From assembly GCA_009839485.1 (NCBI GenBank), contig VXPQ01000025.1, positions 1-64,000 on the forward strand: DNA of 64,000 bases, written 5' to 3'. A program made the position numbers and the translations under genes. Within the stretch, counting starts at the first letter, position 1. Each line of letters starts with the position of its first letter. This DNA is from Bacteroidetes bacterium SB0662_bin_6 (GTDB taxonomy: Bacteria; Bacteroidota; Rhodothermia; Rhodothermales; VXPQ01). Of this stretch, positions 9,982 through 19,059 are shown piece after piece. The notes under the pieces are model-generated. The model was given only the letters and a program-made list of their open reading frames with translations, ran no database searches and was not told where the DNA came from.

Positions 9982-11082
9982 TCAATAAACGAACGGCAGC
10001 ATCGCATAAGGCACCCGCTGCTTGTATTGTTCCCACAACTCCCCATACTTGGCGCGGCAGCGGCGCTCATCACGTCTCGAACGATGCCACAACAGACCCC
10101 CCAGCCACACGGGCAAAAGATAAGGCGCCCAGGAGGCGAACCCGGTGGTAAGGGCAAACGCCAGGTAGATGCAGATCTCGCCGGTATAGTTCAGATGTCG
10201 TCCAATACCCCAGAATCCGGAAATCAGCAGGCGTCCGTCCAGGGTCCGGGCGGGTTTGCCCCAAATCATGGCGCCAGGATCCCGCTTGAAGCGGTGCTTT
10301 TGCCCATTGGCGCCGCGAAAGAGCCAGAAGCCAAAGACGAACAACAAAACGATCGCGACGGCCGCGAGGGGAGACAGCGGCTCCGGGGCATGCACCAGCC
10401 ACCATCCGGGGAGGCAATAGAAAAACGGCACCAGCACATAGTCCCCCCAAACCAACGCCCATCCGAAGCGCTCACTGATCATGTCCCAGGTGTATATCAT
10501 CCCGCCTTCGAAATGGAAGTAGTTGAGCACGTACGAAAAGGTAAATAGCTGATAGAGCGCCATGGCCAGGGTCAACCCGCCGTAGGTTTCGTACTGCACG
10601 ACCGCAAACGACACGTTGAACAGCGCCAGACCGATCAGGGAAGGGCGGTAACTGAAAAGCTTCAAATCCACTCCGAGAAAAGTCGGATTGAATTCCGATC
10701 CCATCAGGAAACTTCGCCAATTGCCCGGCGATGCATCCCGAGTCCGTGCTCTTCGGAAGTACAGCCAAGCGGAAAAAGCAAATGCGAATGCGTTTGCCGC
10801 CACGAACAGCGCGGCAAAACGGGTATGCAGCACCGAAAGAGAAAACAAGCCGGAGACCTGGGCAAGACATCCCCCGATCACGGTGATCAGGAATAAGGCG
10901 AGGCCGTTGAGCTTGTAGGTGCGCGATCGCCCCTCTATTTCCGGTCCCGTAACCCGATGTCCGGGCAGGAGCTTCGAACCCAGAAATAAAACGCCGACGA
11001 ACGCCAACAGCATTGCGACCGCCTCCAGCACGGTGCGGACCGACAGCGTGGACCACAAGAAGTACGATTCAGGCACCGGCAT
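9982..11082 (-). CDS. Delta14/Delta7 sterol reductase-like integral membrane protein (ERG4/ERG24/DHCR7 family)
   Basis: A 366-residue multi-pass membrane protein. The ATG at 11082 is set by a perfect GGAGG six bases upstream. It carries the diagnostic blocks of NADPH-dependent sterol reductases in the expected order: FNPTFLGVDLKLF, SERFGWALVWGDYV, FRGANGQKHRFKRDPG with IWG, LLISGFWGIGRHLNYTGEI, and the C-terminal RRDERRCRAKYG, WEQYKQRVPYAMLP. Family enzymes reduce the C14 or C7 double bond of sterol intermediates; bacterial homologues are scattered. It is shorter than eukaryotic members but keeps the catalytic C-terminal half. No squalene epoxidase or cyclase is in the window, so the physiological substrate is uncertain. 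Confidence 0.88.
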   Translation of the reverse strand: MPVPESYFLWSTLSVRTVLEAVAMLLAFVGVLFLGSKLLPGHRVTGPEIEGRSRTYKLNGLALFLITVIGGCLAQVSGLFSLSVLHTRFAALFVAANAFAFAFSAWLYFRRARTRDASPGNWRSFLMGSEFNPTFLGVDLKLFSYRPSLIGLALFNVSFAVVQYETYGGLTLAMALYQLFTFSYVLNYFHFEGGMIYTWDMISERFGWALVWGDYVLVPFFYCLPGWWLVHAPEPLSPLAAVAIVLLFVFGFWLFRGANGQKHRFKRDPGAMIWGKPARTLDGRLLISGFWGIGRHLNYTGEICIYLAFALTTGFASWAPYLLPVWLGGLLWHRSRRDERRCRAKYGELWEQYKQRVPYAMLPFVY

Positions 11083-11330
11083 TTTCACCCTCCGTCTCGT
11101 GCGCCAGATACTCCGGCCACGGGCGCACCCTCACTTTTTGAAAAGCCTGCGCCACTGGATTGACCGTGATGAAGAAGCCAATATACCATGCTTACACAAG
11201 TCTTGTCGCATGCTGCGCGAATCCCCCGCCGAGCGCAATCCGGCGCGCAATACTCGCCATCATTGCGCCATCCCCCTCCCGAATTTTCCCGTCCGAGCCG
11301 GGTTACACTTCCCCATCCGGCGTGTCTATA

Positions 11331-11393
11331 GGATAGTCTGATTAAGTCCGCGAAGTTCAGAGGCTGAGCGAAGCGGTTTTGATCAGACTATCC
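11331..11393. mobile_element. 63-bp fold-back element with TA flanks (MITE-like)
   Basis: Perfect 12-bp terminal inverted repeats GGATAGTCTGAT (11331-11342) and ATCAGACTATCC (11382-11393) enclose 39 bp that also contains shorter dyads (CCGC/GCGG and TCAG/CTGA). The dinucleotide TA lies directly outside both ends (11329-11330 and 11394-11395), as expected from IS630/Tc1-type insertion. It could instead be a transcription-terminating hairpin. Confidence 0.55.
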
Positions 11394-11403
11394 TAATACA
11401 AAT

Positions 11404-11856
11404 ATGAGGACACCCGTTTGCATCATTGCCGCCCTGCTGGCGCTTGCCGCCGCCCCACCCGCCGCCGGGCAGATGGTTACCGACACCACGTTCAGTTGGC
11501 GGGGATACCGTAACGTTTCGACCTGCCGCGTGCGCATCTACCGCTCGGCCCCAAAGGCCGCGCGCCCTATGACCGTAGTCCTCGACGAACTCGCCGAGAA
11601 CCGGGGACGCTCCACGCTCGACGATGCGCCGCACCTCGCGGAAATGCTGTCGCGGAGTTTCCCGGTACGGCCGGACTCGGCCTTCTGGATATTCCGTTGG
11701 GGATCGTTCAGCTTCCCCGGGGCAACCCCCGGAAAAAAGGAAATCTACCTCCGCGCCACGTTCCGCCGAAGCAAAAACGGAGCGCTGGGATCGCCTTCCT
11801 GGCGCCTGATCGACCGGGCCGCCGTAAGCGAATACACGGACCGGGCCTATCGATAG
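11404..11856 (+). CDS. Small exported protein of unknown function
   Basis: A 150-residue protein beginning with a signal peptide (MRTPVCIIAALLALAAAPP, cleavage near AAGQ). The mature part starts with SWRGYRNVSTCRVRIYRSAP and contains several Arg- and Trp-rich beta-like strands (FWIFRWGSFSFPG, EIYLRATFRRSK). No family was recognised. A single cysteine remains after processing. The gene stands alone between the fold-back element and a large inverted repeat, convergent with pdxH. The signal peptide makes it likely to be real. Confidence 0.65.
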   Translation: MRTPVCIIAALLALAAAPPAAGQMVTDTTFSWRGYRNVSTCRVRIYRSAPKAARPMTVVLDELAENRGRSTLDDAPHLAEMLSRSFPVRPDSAFWIFRWGSFSFPGATPGKKEIYLRATFRRSKNGALGSPSWRLIDRAAVSEYTDRAYR

Positions 11857-11965
11857 ATCATGAACCGGGCCGGTAACGACAGACAGGGTACCGCACAAAG
11901 ACATGGGGTTTCCGGCACTGCCTCGACAACCGTCGTCCGTACGGGGCAAACGACCACCTTGAACA

Positions 11966-12078
11966 AGGCCCTGTGATCGCACATTTTCACGTAACGTAAA
12001 CGTGCGGCAGGCTACGGGTTCGCAGGCGTTTCTCGGGCCCTACGTTCCCTGAAAATGTGCGACCACAGAGCCTTAAGG
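11966..12078. repeat. Long imperfect inverted repeat between convergent genes
   Basis: CTGTGATCGCACATTTTCA (from 11971) pairs with TGAAAATGTGCGACCACAG (ending 12068). With the adjoining ACGT, 27-base arms (11971-11997 and 12042-12068) show about four mismatches, and pairing extends outward through AAGGCC/AGCCTT. The loop contains a further CACGT...ACGTG dyad. It sits just after the pdxH stop. It could be a bidirectional terminator or a MITE-like relic; there is no U-tract. Confidence 0.65.
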
Positions 12079-12086
12079 TCACCGCC

Positions 12087-12728
12087 TTACGGGCCCAGAC
12101 GCTCCACATGCCACACGCCCGCCTCGTCGAGCCGGTACACCAGGCGGTCATGCAGGCGATTCGGACGGCCCTGCCAGAACTCCAGCGCGTGAGGCCGCAG
12201 AAGATACCCACCCCACTCTTCGGGGCAGAGCACCTCGCGCCCTTCATATTTCTTCCGTGCCGCTTCCACGGCGGCCAGCAGCGTGGCGCGGTCCGCAAGC
12301 GAACAACTCTGCGCGGAAGCCACCGCGGCCAGTTGGCTCTCCCTCGGCCTCGATGCGAAATAGGCCTCCGAAGCAGCCCGATCCGTCCGTTCCGTCCGGC
12401 CCTCGACCCGCACCTGGCGATCCAGTTCGTCCCACCAGAACGTCAACGACGCCCACGGATTCGCCTCCAGATCGCGCGCCTTGCGGCTGCCGTAATTCGT
12501 GTAGAAGACGAAGCCCTGCCGGTCATACCCTTTCAGAAGCACGATGCGCCCGGAAGGACGGCCCTGGGCATCGACCGTGCCGAGCGACATCGCGTTCGGA
12601 TCACGGCTCTTTGCGTGCGCAGCCTGCACCGCCTCCTCGAACCATGCCCCGAACAACGCGATCGGATCGTTACCGGCCGCGTCGAAGCTGTCTCCACGAT
12701 ATTCGCGTCTCAGCCCGCTTACATCCAT
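12087..12728 (-). CDS. pdxH: Pyridoxamine/pyridoxine 5'-phosphate oxidase
   Basis: A 213-residue FMN enzyme that makes pyridoxal 5'-phosphate. The start at 12728 (MDVSGLRREY) gives the usual length; the frame is open far upstream, but those residues have no family features. FMN-binding stretches include GRIVLLKGYDRQGFVFYTNY and SRKARDLEANPWASLTFWW. The C-terminal signature EFWQGRPNRLHDRLVYR is complete, including the RLHDR segment. It is transcribed away from the proline dehydrogenase gene across a 224-bp divergent region. Confidence 0.95.
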   Translation of the reverse strand: MDVSGLRREYRGDSFDAAGNDPIALFGAWFEEAVQAAHAKSRDPNAMSLGTVDAQGRPSGRIVLLKGYDRQGFVFYTNYGSRKARDLEANPWASLTFWWDELDRQVRVEGRTERTDRAASEAYFASRPRESQLAAVASAQSCSLADRATLLAAVEAARKKYEGREVLCPEEWGGYLLRPHALEFWQGRPNRLHDRLVYRLDEAGVWHVERLGP

Positions 12729-12952
12729 TTTTTGAATCTTGTATGGTTGGACGTGTAAACCCGGATCCCTGGCCGCCCCGAAAGGTAAAGGATGCAGCAT
12801 TGAACGACCGGTCGGGAAATAGGAGCCCGAACCGCCGCACAACGTACGATCGCATGCACTCCGCATCGACAAAAAGGGTCCTGCGTTCCGTTTTTTCCGG
12901 TCATTCCGCGCACCGTATCCGCCACGTGCTTCGATAGTGCATACTACGCCCG

Positions 12953-13816
12953 ATGCGTCTTCCCTTTTTGCTGGCACGCCGCTTCGTTGCGGGAGAATCA
13001 TTCCAGGAAGCACTCCCTGTTATTCGCGCCCTGAACCATAAGGGCCTGAGCGTGACCCTCGACCTGCTGGGCGAACACGTCACCAGACAGAAGGTCGCCG
13101 AGACGAGCCGGGACGCCTACATACGTCTCGTCCGCATCATCGCCAAGGAGAGGGCCCGGGGCGCCATGCACGCCGGCATATCCATCAAACTCTCGATGAT
13201 CGGGCAGAAAATCGACGAAGACTACTGCCTGAAAAACCTGCACATGCTGCTTGCAGCGGCAAAAGAGTGCGATGTGTTCGTCCGTCTCGACATGGAAGGC
13301 AGCGACGCCACGGCGTCCACGATATCCCTCTTCGAGGCAACCTTCCCCGAATACCCCGATCATGTGGGGATTGTGCTGCAAGCCTACCTGAAGCGCACGG
13401 AACGCGATGTGGAACGCATGTGCGCGCTGAAGGCCCCGGTCCGGCTGTGCAAAGGCGCCTACAAGGAATCTTCGGAGATCGCTTGGCAGAATATGGACAT
13501 CATCCGCGAGCACTTCATGGCGTGCGCGCAGGAACTCATTGCGCACGGGCGGTATCCCGGCATCGCTACGCACGACGACAAACTGATTTCCGCCACGAAA
13601 ATCTTTGTCGCGAATCGCGGCATAGACCGGGACCGGTTCGAATTTCAGATGCTCTACGGCATACGCCCGCAGACCCAGGAACAGATCGTTAGCGACGGGT
13701 ACGGCATGAGAGTCTACGTACCCTTCGGGACGCAATGGGCGCCGTATTTCACCCGGCGGCTGCGCGAACGAAAAGAAAACGTGTGGTTCGTGCTGCGGAA
13801 TCTCGTCCGTGCATAG
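12953..13816 (+). CDS. Proline dehydrogenase (monofunctional)
   Basis: A 287-residue FAD-dependent proline dehydrogenase that oxidises proline to pyrroline-5-carboxylate and passes electrons to the quinone pool. Conserved elements are the barrel strand with RLCKGAYKE (164-172), the QMLYGIRP segment, RVYVPFGTQWAPY, and the substrate-binding RRLRERKEN near the C-terminus. The length fits the stand-alone enzymes of Gram-positives, Deinococcus and Bacteroidota rather than bifunctional PutA. No P5C dehydrogenase is adjacent. Confidence 0.93.
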   Translation: MRLPFLLARRFVAGESFQEALPVIRALNHKGLSVTLDLLGEHVTRQKVAETSRDAYIRLVRIIAKERARGAMHAGISIKLSMIGQKIDEDYCLKNLHMLLAAAKECDVFVRLDMEGSDATASTISLFEATFPEYPDHVGIVLQAYLKRTERDVERMCALKAPVRLCKGAYKESSEIAWQNMDIIREHFMACAQELIAHGRYPGIATHDDKLISATKIFVANRGIDRDRFEFQMLYGIRPQTQEQIVSDGYGMRVYVPFGTQWAPYFTRRLRERKENVWFVLRNLVRA

Positions 13817-13861
13817 CCATGCGGAACGCCGCGGTGCGCTTACCCGCTTAGCCGGTCCCGA

Positions 13862-14581
13862 TCAGCGGACCCGCAGCCTCTGCCCCGGATCGACCGTGTC
13901 GGACGTCAACCCGTTCAGGGATCTGATCCGGTCGATGCTCACGCCGTACCTCCGGGAAATGGTCCAGAGACTTTCGCCCCGCATCACGGTGTGATACACC
14001 GGTCCTTCCGCGCCGCCGCCCGGCGAGGCAGCCTCTCCGAACGACCCGTTTTCACCGCCGCCCCGTGCATCCCCGGAAAGCCCGGACGCTTCTGCAAGAC
14101 CCGTCGGTTTCTCCTCTGTCGAGGTGAGCTCATTCGAAACGGATATCACACCCGGCACGCGCACCGCCACCGCGGCAGCACGCTCACGCTGCGCCCAGGT
14201 ATCCACATGACCGCGCAGGATCACATGCCCGGCGACCGCCTCTGGACTGAACCGGTGCGCGCGCAGATCGCGCGTATCCACGAGCGCCAGTTGCACCTTC
14301 GCAGCCAGCGATGCATCGCTTATTTTTCCGGAAACCGACCGGTTTTCGTCTGCAAAACGGTCCGCCGAAGACGCTCCCGCAGCGCCCTCGACACTTGCAG
14401 CCATCGTCGTTTCAGGTGTCTCGCCCGCCCCGGCAGCTTCCTCCACATCGGGGGATGGTGCAATCGCCTCTTCCTCCGGCGCCGGATTGCTTGTGCAACC
14501 GGAAGAAAAGAGCAATCCCAAGCACAGTACACTCAGGGTAAACCCTCCCGGCGCTATCCAACGTAATCTTGCCCGGGACAT
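13862..14581 (-). CDS. Lipoprotein with BON and LysM domains
   Basis: A 239-residue envelope lipoprotein. The ATG at 14581 lies one base after the trxB stop, and the lipobox LFSSGC ends at Cys29. An acidic and Ala/Gly-rich linker follows, then a BON domain (about 75-140, with DASLAAKVQLALVDTRDL and GVISVSNELTS), a second Gly-rich linker and a C-terminal LysM domain (YHTVMRGESLWTISRRYGVS to DPGQRLRVR). LysM binds peptidoglycan glycans and BON domains associate with membranes, so the protein probably links envelope layers. The tight junction with trxB suggests co-transcription. Confidence 0.88.
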   Translation of the reverse strand: MSRARLRWIAPGGFTLSVLCLGLLFSSGCTSNPAPEEEAIAPSPDVEEAAGAGETPETTMAASVEGAAGASSADRFADENRSVSGKISDASLAAKVQLALVDTRDLRAHRFSPEAVAGHVILRGHVDTWAQRERAAAVAVRVPGVISVSNELTSTEEKPTGLAEASGLSGDARGGGENGSFGEAASPGGGAEGPVYHTVMRGESLWTISRRYGVSIDRIRSLNGLTSDTVDPGQRLRVR

Positions 14582-14582
14582 C

Positions 14583-15593
14583 TTACGCAGGCTCCCCGTC
14601 TCCGGACGTTTCGGCATGTTCGGCAAACCAGCGTTCCGCATCGATGGCCGCCATACACCCTGTGCCGGCGGCCGTAACCGCCTGCCGGTATACATGATCC
14701 TGCGCATCGCCGCATGCGAACACGCCGGGGATATTCGTATACGTGGATTTTCCTTCCGTCAGGATATATCCCTGGGCATCCATATCGAGCCACCCGTTGA
14801 ACACCTGCGTGTTGGGCGTATGTCCGATGGCGACGAAGAATCCGCCCACCGCCAGTTCGGAAACCGTGTCCGTTTCCCTGTTGCGCAAGACGAGGCCCGT
14901 TACTTCGTCGTCGCCCAGCACATCTTCCACCACCGTGCTCCAGATAAACTCGATCTTTTCGTTTGCGAACGCCCGGTCCTGCATGATCTTCGAGGCGCGG
15001 AGGCTGTCCCGGCGGTGAATGACATACACCTTCGACGCAAAGCGGGTCAGAAACAGGGCTTCCTCCATGGCGGAGTCGCCGCCTCCGGCGACGGCCACCA
15101 CCACATTGCGGAAAAACGCCCCGTCGCAGGTCGCGCAGGACGACACGCCGCGCCCCAGCAGGCGTTTCTCGTTTTCGAGGCCCAGATACCGCGCCGAAGC
15201 CCCCGTAGAGATGATAACCGTTTCCGCCAGTATGGGCGTTTCCCCATCCACGAGCAACCGGAACGGACGCTGCGATAAATCCACTGCGTTCACCGTGCCG
15301 TAGCGAAGATCGGCTCCGAACCGGGTGGCCTGCCCGTCGAAGAGTTGCATCATGTCGGGCCCCAATACGCCCTCGGGGAAACCCGGATAATTCTCCACGT
15401 CCGTCGTAGTCATCAACTGACCGCCGGGTTCGGGCCCCTGAAACACGACCGGTTCGAGATTCGCGCGGGCTGCATACAGCGCAGCAGTCAGGCCGGCAGG
15501 TCCCGTGCCGACAATGACCACGTTCCGGCGTTCCGCCCCGGAGAAATCGATCCCATCGAAAGCGGACATATCCGGTTCGGCGCGCTCGGTCAT
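14583..15593 (-). CDS. trxB: Thioredoxin reductase
   Basis: A 336-residue flavoenzyme that reduces thioredoxin with NADPH. The FAD site is GTGPAG at 29-34, the redox-active CATC at 153-156, the NADPH-binding GGGDSAMEEA follows near 168-177, and the C-terminal FAD segment GVFACGDAQD is present. It reads towards the LysM lipoprotein and lies 50 bp downstream of trxA, forming a likely trxA-trxB-lipoprotein transcription unit. An in-frame ATG eight codons later (MSAFDG) is an alternative start. Confidence 0.97.
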   Translation of the reverse strand: MTERAEPDMSAFDGIDFSGAERRNVVIVGTGPAGLTAALYAARANLEPVVFQGPEPGGQLMTTTDVENYPGFPEGVLGPDMMQLFDGQATRFGADLRYGTVNAVDLSQRPFRLLVDGETPILAETVIISTGASARYLGLENEKRLLGRGVSSCATCDGAFFRNVVVAVAGGGDSAMEEALFLTRFASKVYVIHRRDSLRASKIMQDRAFANEKIEFIWSTVVEDVLGDDEVTGLVLRNRETDTVSELAVGGFFVAIGHTPNTQVFNGWLDMDAQGYILTEGKSTYTNIPGVFACGDAQDHVYRQAVTAAGTGCMAAIDAERWFAEHAETSGDGEPA

Positions 15594-15643
15594 GGGAAAA
15601 AAGTGATCGGGGCGATCAGGAAAAGGAAAAAGGCAGAGAACCG

Positions 15644-15985
15644 TCAGACAGCTTGCGCAACCAGCGCATCAAGCCGGTCAACCAGATCCTTTTTGGGAGA
15701 AACCCCGACCAGTTGATCCGCAACCTGCCCGTCCTTGAAAAACAGCAGGGTCGGAATCGACCGGATCCCGTACTGCATCGGTGTTTCCGTATTGTGATCG
15801 ACATCCATCTTGACCACCTTCGCGCGCCCGGCGAATTCCCCGGCCAGCTCCTCGACCACCGGGGCAATCATACGGCACGGCCCGCACCAGGCGGCCCAGA
15901 AGTCCACAAGCACCGGCACATCGGAGTCGAGTACTTCCTCCTTGAAACTGCCGTCCGTAACCGCCAGCGGAGTATGCGTATTCAT
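15644..15985 (-). CDS. trxA: Thioredoxin
   Basis: A 113-residue thioredoxin with the active site WCGPC at 33-37, the cis-proline loop SIPTLLFF and the usual FWAAWCGPC strand-helix junction. The ATG at 15985 is preferred over a longer frame because GGAG lies seven bases upstream and the length is then normal. It precedes the thioredoxin reductase gene on the same strand. Confidence 0.96.
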   Translation of the reverse strand: MNTHTPLAVTDGSFKEEVLDSDVPVLVDFWAAWCGPCRMIAPVVEELAGEFAGRAKVVKMDVDHNTETPMQYGIRSIPTLLFFKDGQVADQLVGVSPKKDLVDRLDALVAQAV

Positions 15986-16107
15986 GTTGTTTCTCCAGAA
16001 TTTGGGGCGAAATAAGGGATTGTTTTTCCTGGATGCAATGCCGGGAGCACGTTGCACAGCATACTACAAAAAAGGAGCGCGTTGGTTTCCCTGCCCCGCC
16101 GCAGCGG

Positions 16108-18387
16108 CTACTGGTTCATATAGCCGGGAATGGCGTGGTCGTACGGACGGCGAAGGTCTTCCGCGGACAGGTCTACAACCGGCTCACCGTCCAGAAGAAT
16201 CGTCAGATTGCCGGGGCGCACCATGCCCAGCCGCGTAAGACGCACAGACATCTCTCCAATGGCGCGTTCTATCTCAATGGCCTGTTCCGCAGACGCGCTG
16301 AATACGATGCGGGACTGCGCCTCGCCGAACAACACCGCGTCCCGCCGCATCCCCGGCGCGGCCAGATCGATCTCCGCACCGGGGGTTTCCGCATAAAGCA
16401 CGCACTCGGCCAGCGCCACGGCCAGCCCCCCGTCTGAGACGTCGTGCGCACTGCGCACCAGACCTGCCTTTATGAGGCGCCGCATCGCCTCCTGCACCGC
16501 CGCTTCTTCTTTCAGGAGCATATACGGAGCGCCGCCGCGCACCAGCCCGTGCCGGCGCACCAGATACTCGGAACCGTTGATGTCCTCCCGGTGCGCCCAG
16601 CCTGCCGGACTGAGCAGATACACCGCATCGCCGGCCTCCCGGAACGGCGCGGTAACGATACCGGTCTCGATATCGTCCACGATGCCCAGCATGCCGATCG
16701 TGGGAGTAGGGTAGACAGCCCCTTCCGGATTTTCGTTGTAGAAGGAGACGTTGCCGCCTGTCACCGGCGTGCCGAATACCCGGCAGGCATCGCCCATGCC
16801 CCCGACCGCCTCCGCAAAGGTCCAGTAGACCTCCGGCTTGTACGGATTGCCGAAATTGAGGCAGTTCGTGATAGCCACCGGCTTACCCCCGGTGCACACC
16901 ACGTTCCGGGCCGCCTCCGCCACGGCGATGCGCCCGCCCTGGCGCGGGTCGAGATACACATACCGTCCGTTGCAATCGGTCTTGACGGCCAATCCCTTGT
17001 CTGTGCCCTTGATGCGCACCACCGCGGCGTCACTCGACCCCGGGCCTGCCAGCGTGTTCGTCCGCACCATCGTATCGTACTGCTCGAACACCCAGCGTTT
17101 CGAGGCGATATTCGGAGAACTGAGCAGGTCGAGCAGTACCGCGCCGGCGTCGGCCGCCGACACATCGGGCACATCGTCGAGGTCCAGCGCAATATCGTCG
17201 AGCCGGGCCGGACGGCGCGTTTCCCGCTGATACACGGGCGCCCCGCCGCCCAATACGAGATGATCGGCTTCCACATCCGCAACCAGCGCGCCGTGCCAGA
17301 AAATCTTTACGCGGGGTTCCTGAACAACTTCTCCTATACATTCCGCATGCAGGTCCCATTTGCGGAAAATGGCCTCGACCTCATCCTCCCGGCCCTGCTC
17401 GCACACGAGCAGCATCCGCTCCTGGCTTTCCGAAAGCATAATCTCGTAGGGGGTCATCCCCACTTCGCGCTGCGGCACCTTGTCCACATGCAAAATCATG
17501 CCGCACCCGCCCTTCGCACTCATTTCGGAGGAGGAACAGGTAAGCCCGGCGGCGCCCATATCCTGAATACCCACGATCGCGCCGCTGGCGATGGCCTCCA
17601 GGGTAGCCTCCAGCAAAAGCTTTTCGGTGAATGGATCGCCCACCTGCACGCTGGGGCGCTTCGCCTCGCTCCCCTCTGCAATTTCCTCGGAAGCGAAGGT
17701 AGCGCCATGAATGCCGTCCCGTCCGGTCGAGGATCCGACGATATACACCGGATTCCCCACCCCCTCGGCAATGGCCGAAGCGGTTTGTCCGATTTTCGCC
17801 ACACCCACGCTCATGGCGTTGACAAGGGGATTCCCCTCATAGGACGGATCGAAATACACCTCGCCGGCTACGGTGGGCACGCCGAAAGAATTGCCGTAAT
17901 CCCCTATTCCGCGCACCACGCCGTCGAAGAGATAGCGCACGCGGGGGTTCTCCAGCGCACCGAACCGGAGCGAATTGAGCGAACAGATGGGCCGGGCGCC
18001 CATCGTGAAGATGTCGCGCTGGATACCGCCCACACCGGTGGCGGCCCCCTGGTAGGGCTCCACTGCCGACGGGTGATTGTGCGATTCGATCTTGAACGCG
18101 ACCGCAAGTCCGTCCCCGATATCGACGAGACCGGCGTTTTCCTCCCCGGCTTCCGCAAGAAGCGCTTCCCCCTCGCGAGGCAGCGTCTTCAGCAGCGCAA
18201 TGGAGTTTTTGTAGGAACAGTGTTCGCTCCACATGACGGAATAAATGCCCAACTCGACGAAGGTCGGCGTGCGACCCAGCTTTTCGAGTATCCACCCGTA
18301 TTCTTCGTCCGTCAATCCATGATCCCGGGCCATCTCTATGGTGACTTCCGGGGTTGCGTCCGGTTGATCCGGCCTTGTTTTCGCCAT
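16108..18387 (-). CDS. purL: Phosphoribosylformylglycinamidine synthase, PurL subunit (small type)
   Basis: A 759-residue ATP-dependent enzyme converting FGAR to FGAM with ammonia supplied by PurQ, the fourth step of purine synthesis. The size is that of the PurL of PurLQS complexes; no glutaminase domain is fused. Conserved blocks include [55 protein letters not shown] and VHDVSDGG-type [14 protein letters not shown]. The start at 18387 (MAKTRPDQ) is preferred over the in-frame 18447. The purQ and purS genes are not in the window. A pair of operator-like sites lies 80-120 bp upstream. Confidence 0.96.
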   Translation of the reverse strand: MAKTRPDQPDATPEVTIEMARDHGLTDEEYGWILEKLGRTPTFVELGIYSVMWSEHCSYKNSIALLKTLPREGEALLAEAGEENAGLVDIGDGLAVAFKIESHNHPSAVEPYQGAATGVGGIQRDIFTMGARPICSLNSLRFGALENPRVRYLFDGVVRGIGDYGNSFGVPTVAGEVYFDPSYEGNPLVNAMSVGVAKIGQTASAIAEGVGNPVYIVGSSTGRDGIHGATFASEEIAEGSEAKRPSVQVGDPFTEKLLLEATLEAIASGAIVGIQDMGAAGLTCSSSEMSAKGGCGMILHVDKVPQREVGMTPYEIMLSESQERMLLVCEQGREDEVEAIFRKWDLHAECIGEVVQEPRVKIFWHGALVADVEADHLVLGGGAPVYQRETRRPARLDDIALDLDDVPDVSAADAGAVLLDLLSSPNIASKRWVFEQYDTMVRTNTLAGPGSSDAAVVRIKGTDKGLAVKTDCNGRYVYLDPRQGGRIAVAEAARNVVCTGGKPVAITNCLNFGNPYKPEVYWTFAEAVGGMGDACRVFGTPVTGGNVSFYNENPEGAVYPTPTIGMLGIVDDIETGIVTAPFREAGDAVYLLSPAGWAHREDINGSEYLVRRHGLVRGGAPYMLLKEEAAVQEAMRRLIKAGLVRSAHDVSDGGLAVALAECVLYAETPGAEIDLAAPGMRRDAVLFGEAQSRIVFSASAEQAIEIERAIGEMSVRLTRLGMVRPGNLTILLDGEPVVDLSAEDLRRPYDHAIPGYMNQ

Positions 18388-18467
18388 GCCTGCGTGAATA
18401 GCTGATAACGTCTCTGCGGGACCCGTGGAAATATAGGCCGCAGGCAACCGGTTTCATATGGAGAAAT

Positions 18468-18509
18468 CGTTACTTCAACGTAATATGTCGTTACATCAAC
18501 GTAATATGT
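18468..18509. promoter_or_regulatory. Two tandem 21-bp units, each with a TTAC-N6-GTAA dyad
   Basis: Bases 18468-18488 and 18489-18509 differ at one position. Each contains TTAC-N6-GTAA (18470-18483 and 18491-18504), with centres 21 bp or two helical turns apart. They sit in the 216-bp divergent region between purL and the VOC gene, a position suited to one regulator acting on either gene. Confidence 0.6.
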
Positions 18510-18603
18510 ATTATTCGTTTTTCCCCGATTCCGTGGTATACTATATGGATACGGTATCAGGATACCGGAATGCGAACAGGCCCCGAGGCAACCCGGCAAC
18601 CCC

Positions 18604-18990
18604 ATGCTGAAGATTATCCCGAACATCCCGGTGGCAGATCTCGAACGCTCCGTCGAGTTTTACCTGGATGTGCTCGGCTTCGAGATGGTCAACATACGGG
18701 GGCGCGGCGAAATGGCGCGGGCGCACCTGCGCAGAGGCGGGGCGGAAATCATTTTTCGTTCCTGCGACCCGGAGGCGCCGCTTCCGTTTCCCGACCCGTT
18801 CCTGACGAATCAGATCATTCTCCACATTCAGGTGAACGACATCCTCGCCTTGTACGACCGTATCAAGGAGACTCGGGTGGAAGTGGTGCAGGCGCTCGAG
18901 CCCACGCTGTTCGGAGCTGCCCAATTCATGATTCGCGACATCGACGGGCGCATCATTTCCTTCGATCAACCGGGAAGCGTGCAGGGATAG
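18604..18990 (+). CDS. VOC-superfamily (glyoxalase/bleomycin-resistance-like) protein
   Basis: A 128-residue protein with the paired beta-alpha-beta-beta-beta modules of the vicinal-oxygen-chelate fold. It begins IPNIPVADLERSVEFYLDVL, the standard first motif, and ends FMIRDIDGRIISFDQ, where the last metal-ligand position is usually found. The HLRRGGAEIIFR and IILHIQVNDILALYDRI strands are also typical. Members include glyoxalase I, extradiol dioxygenases and antibiotic-binding proteins. The specific activity cannot be told from sequence. It stands alone, divergent from purL. Confidence 0.85.
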   Translation: MLKIIPNIPVADLERSVEFYLDVLGFEMVNIRGRGEMARAHLRRGGAEIIFRSCDPEAPLPFPDPFLTNQIILHIQVNDILALYDRIKETRVEVVQALEPTLFGAAQFMIRDIDGRIISFDQPGSVQG

Positions 18991-19059
18991 GCCCTGCGGA
19001 TACTACGCACCCGCAAAAGACATTGAACGGGCTGATGCGCTATGGCGCAGATTCCTCCG

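Noticed and set aside
12729-13013. A 95-codon N-terminal extension of pdxH
   Set aside because: The family length and first conserved residues place the start at 12728, and the extension overlaps the start of the proline dehydrogenase gene.
18468-18509. CRISPR or VNTR interpretation of the 21-bp tandem
   Set aside because: Only two adjacent copies without a spacer, each with an internal dyad; an operator pair fits better.
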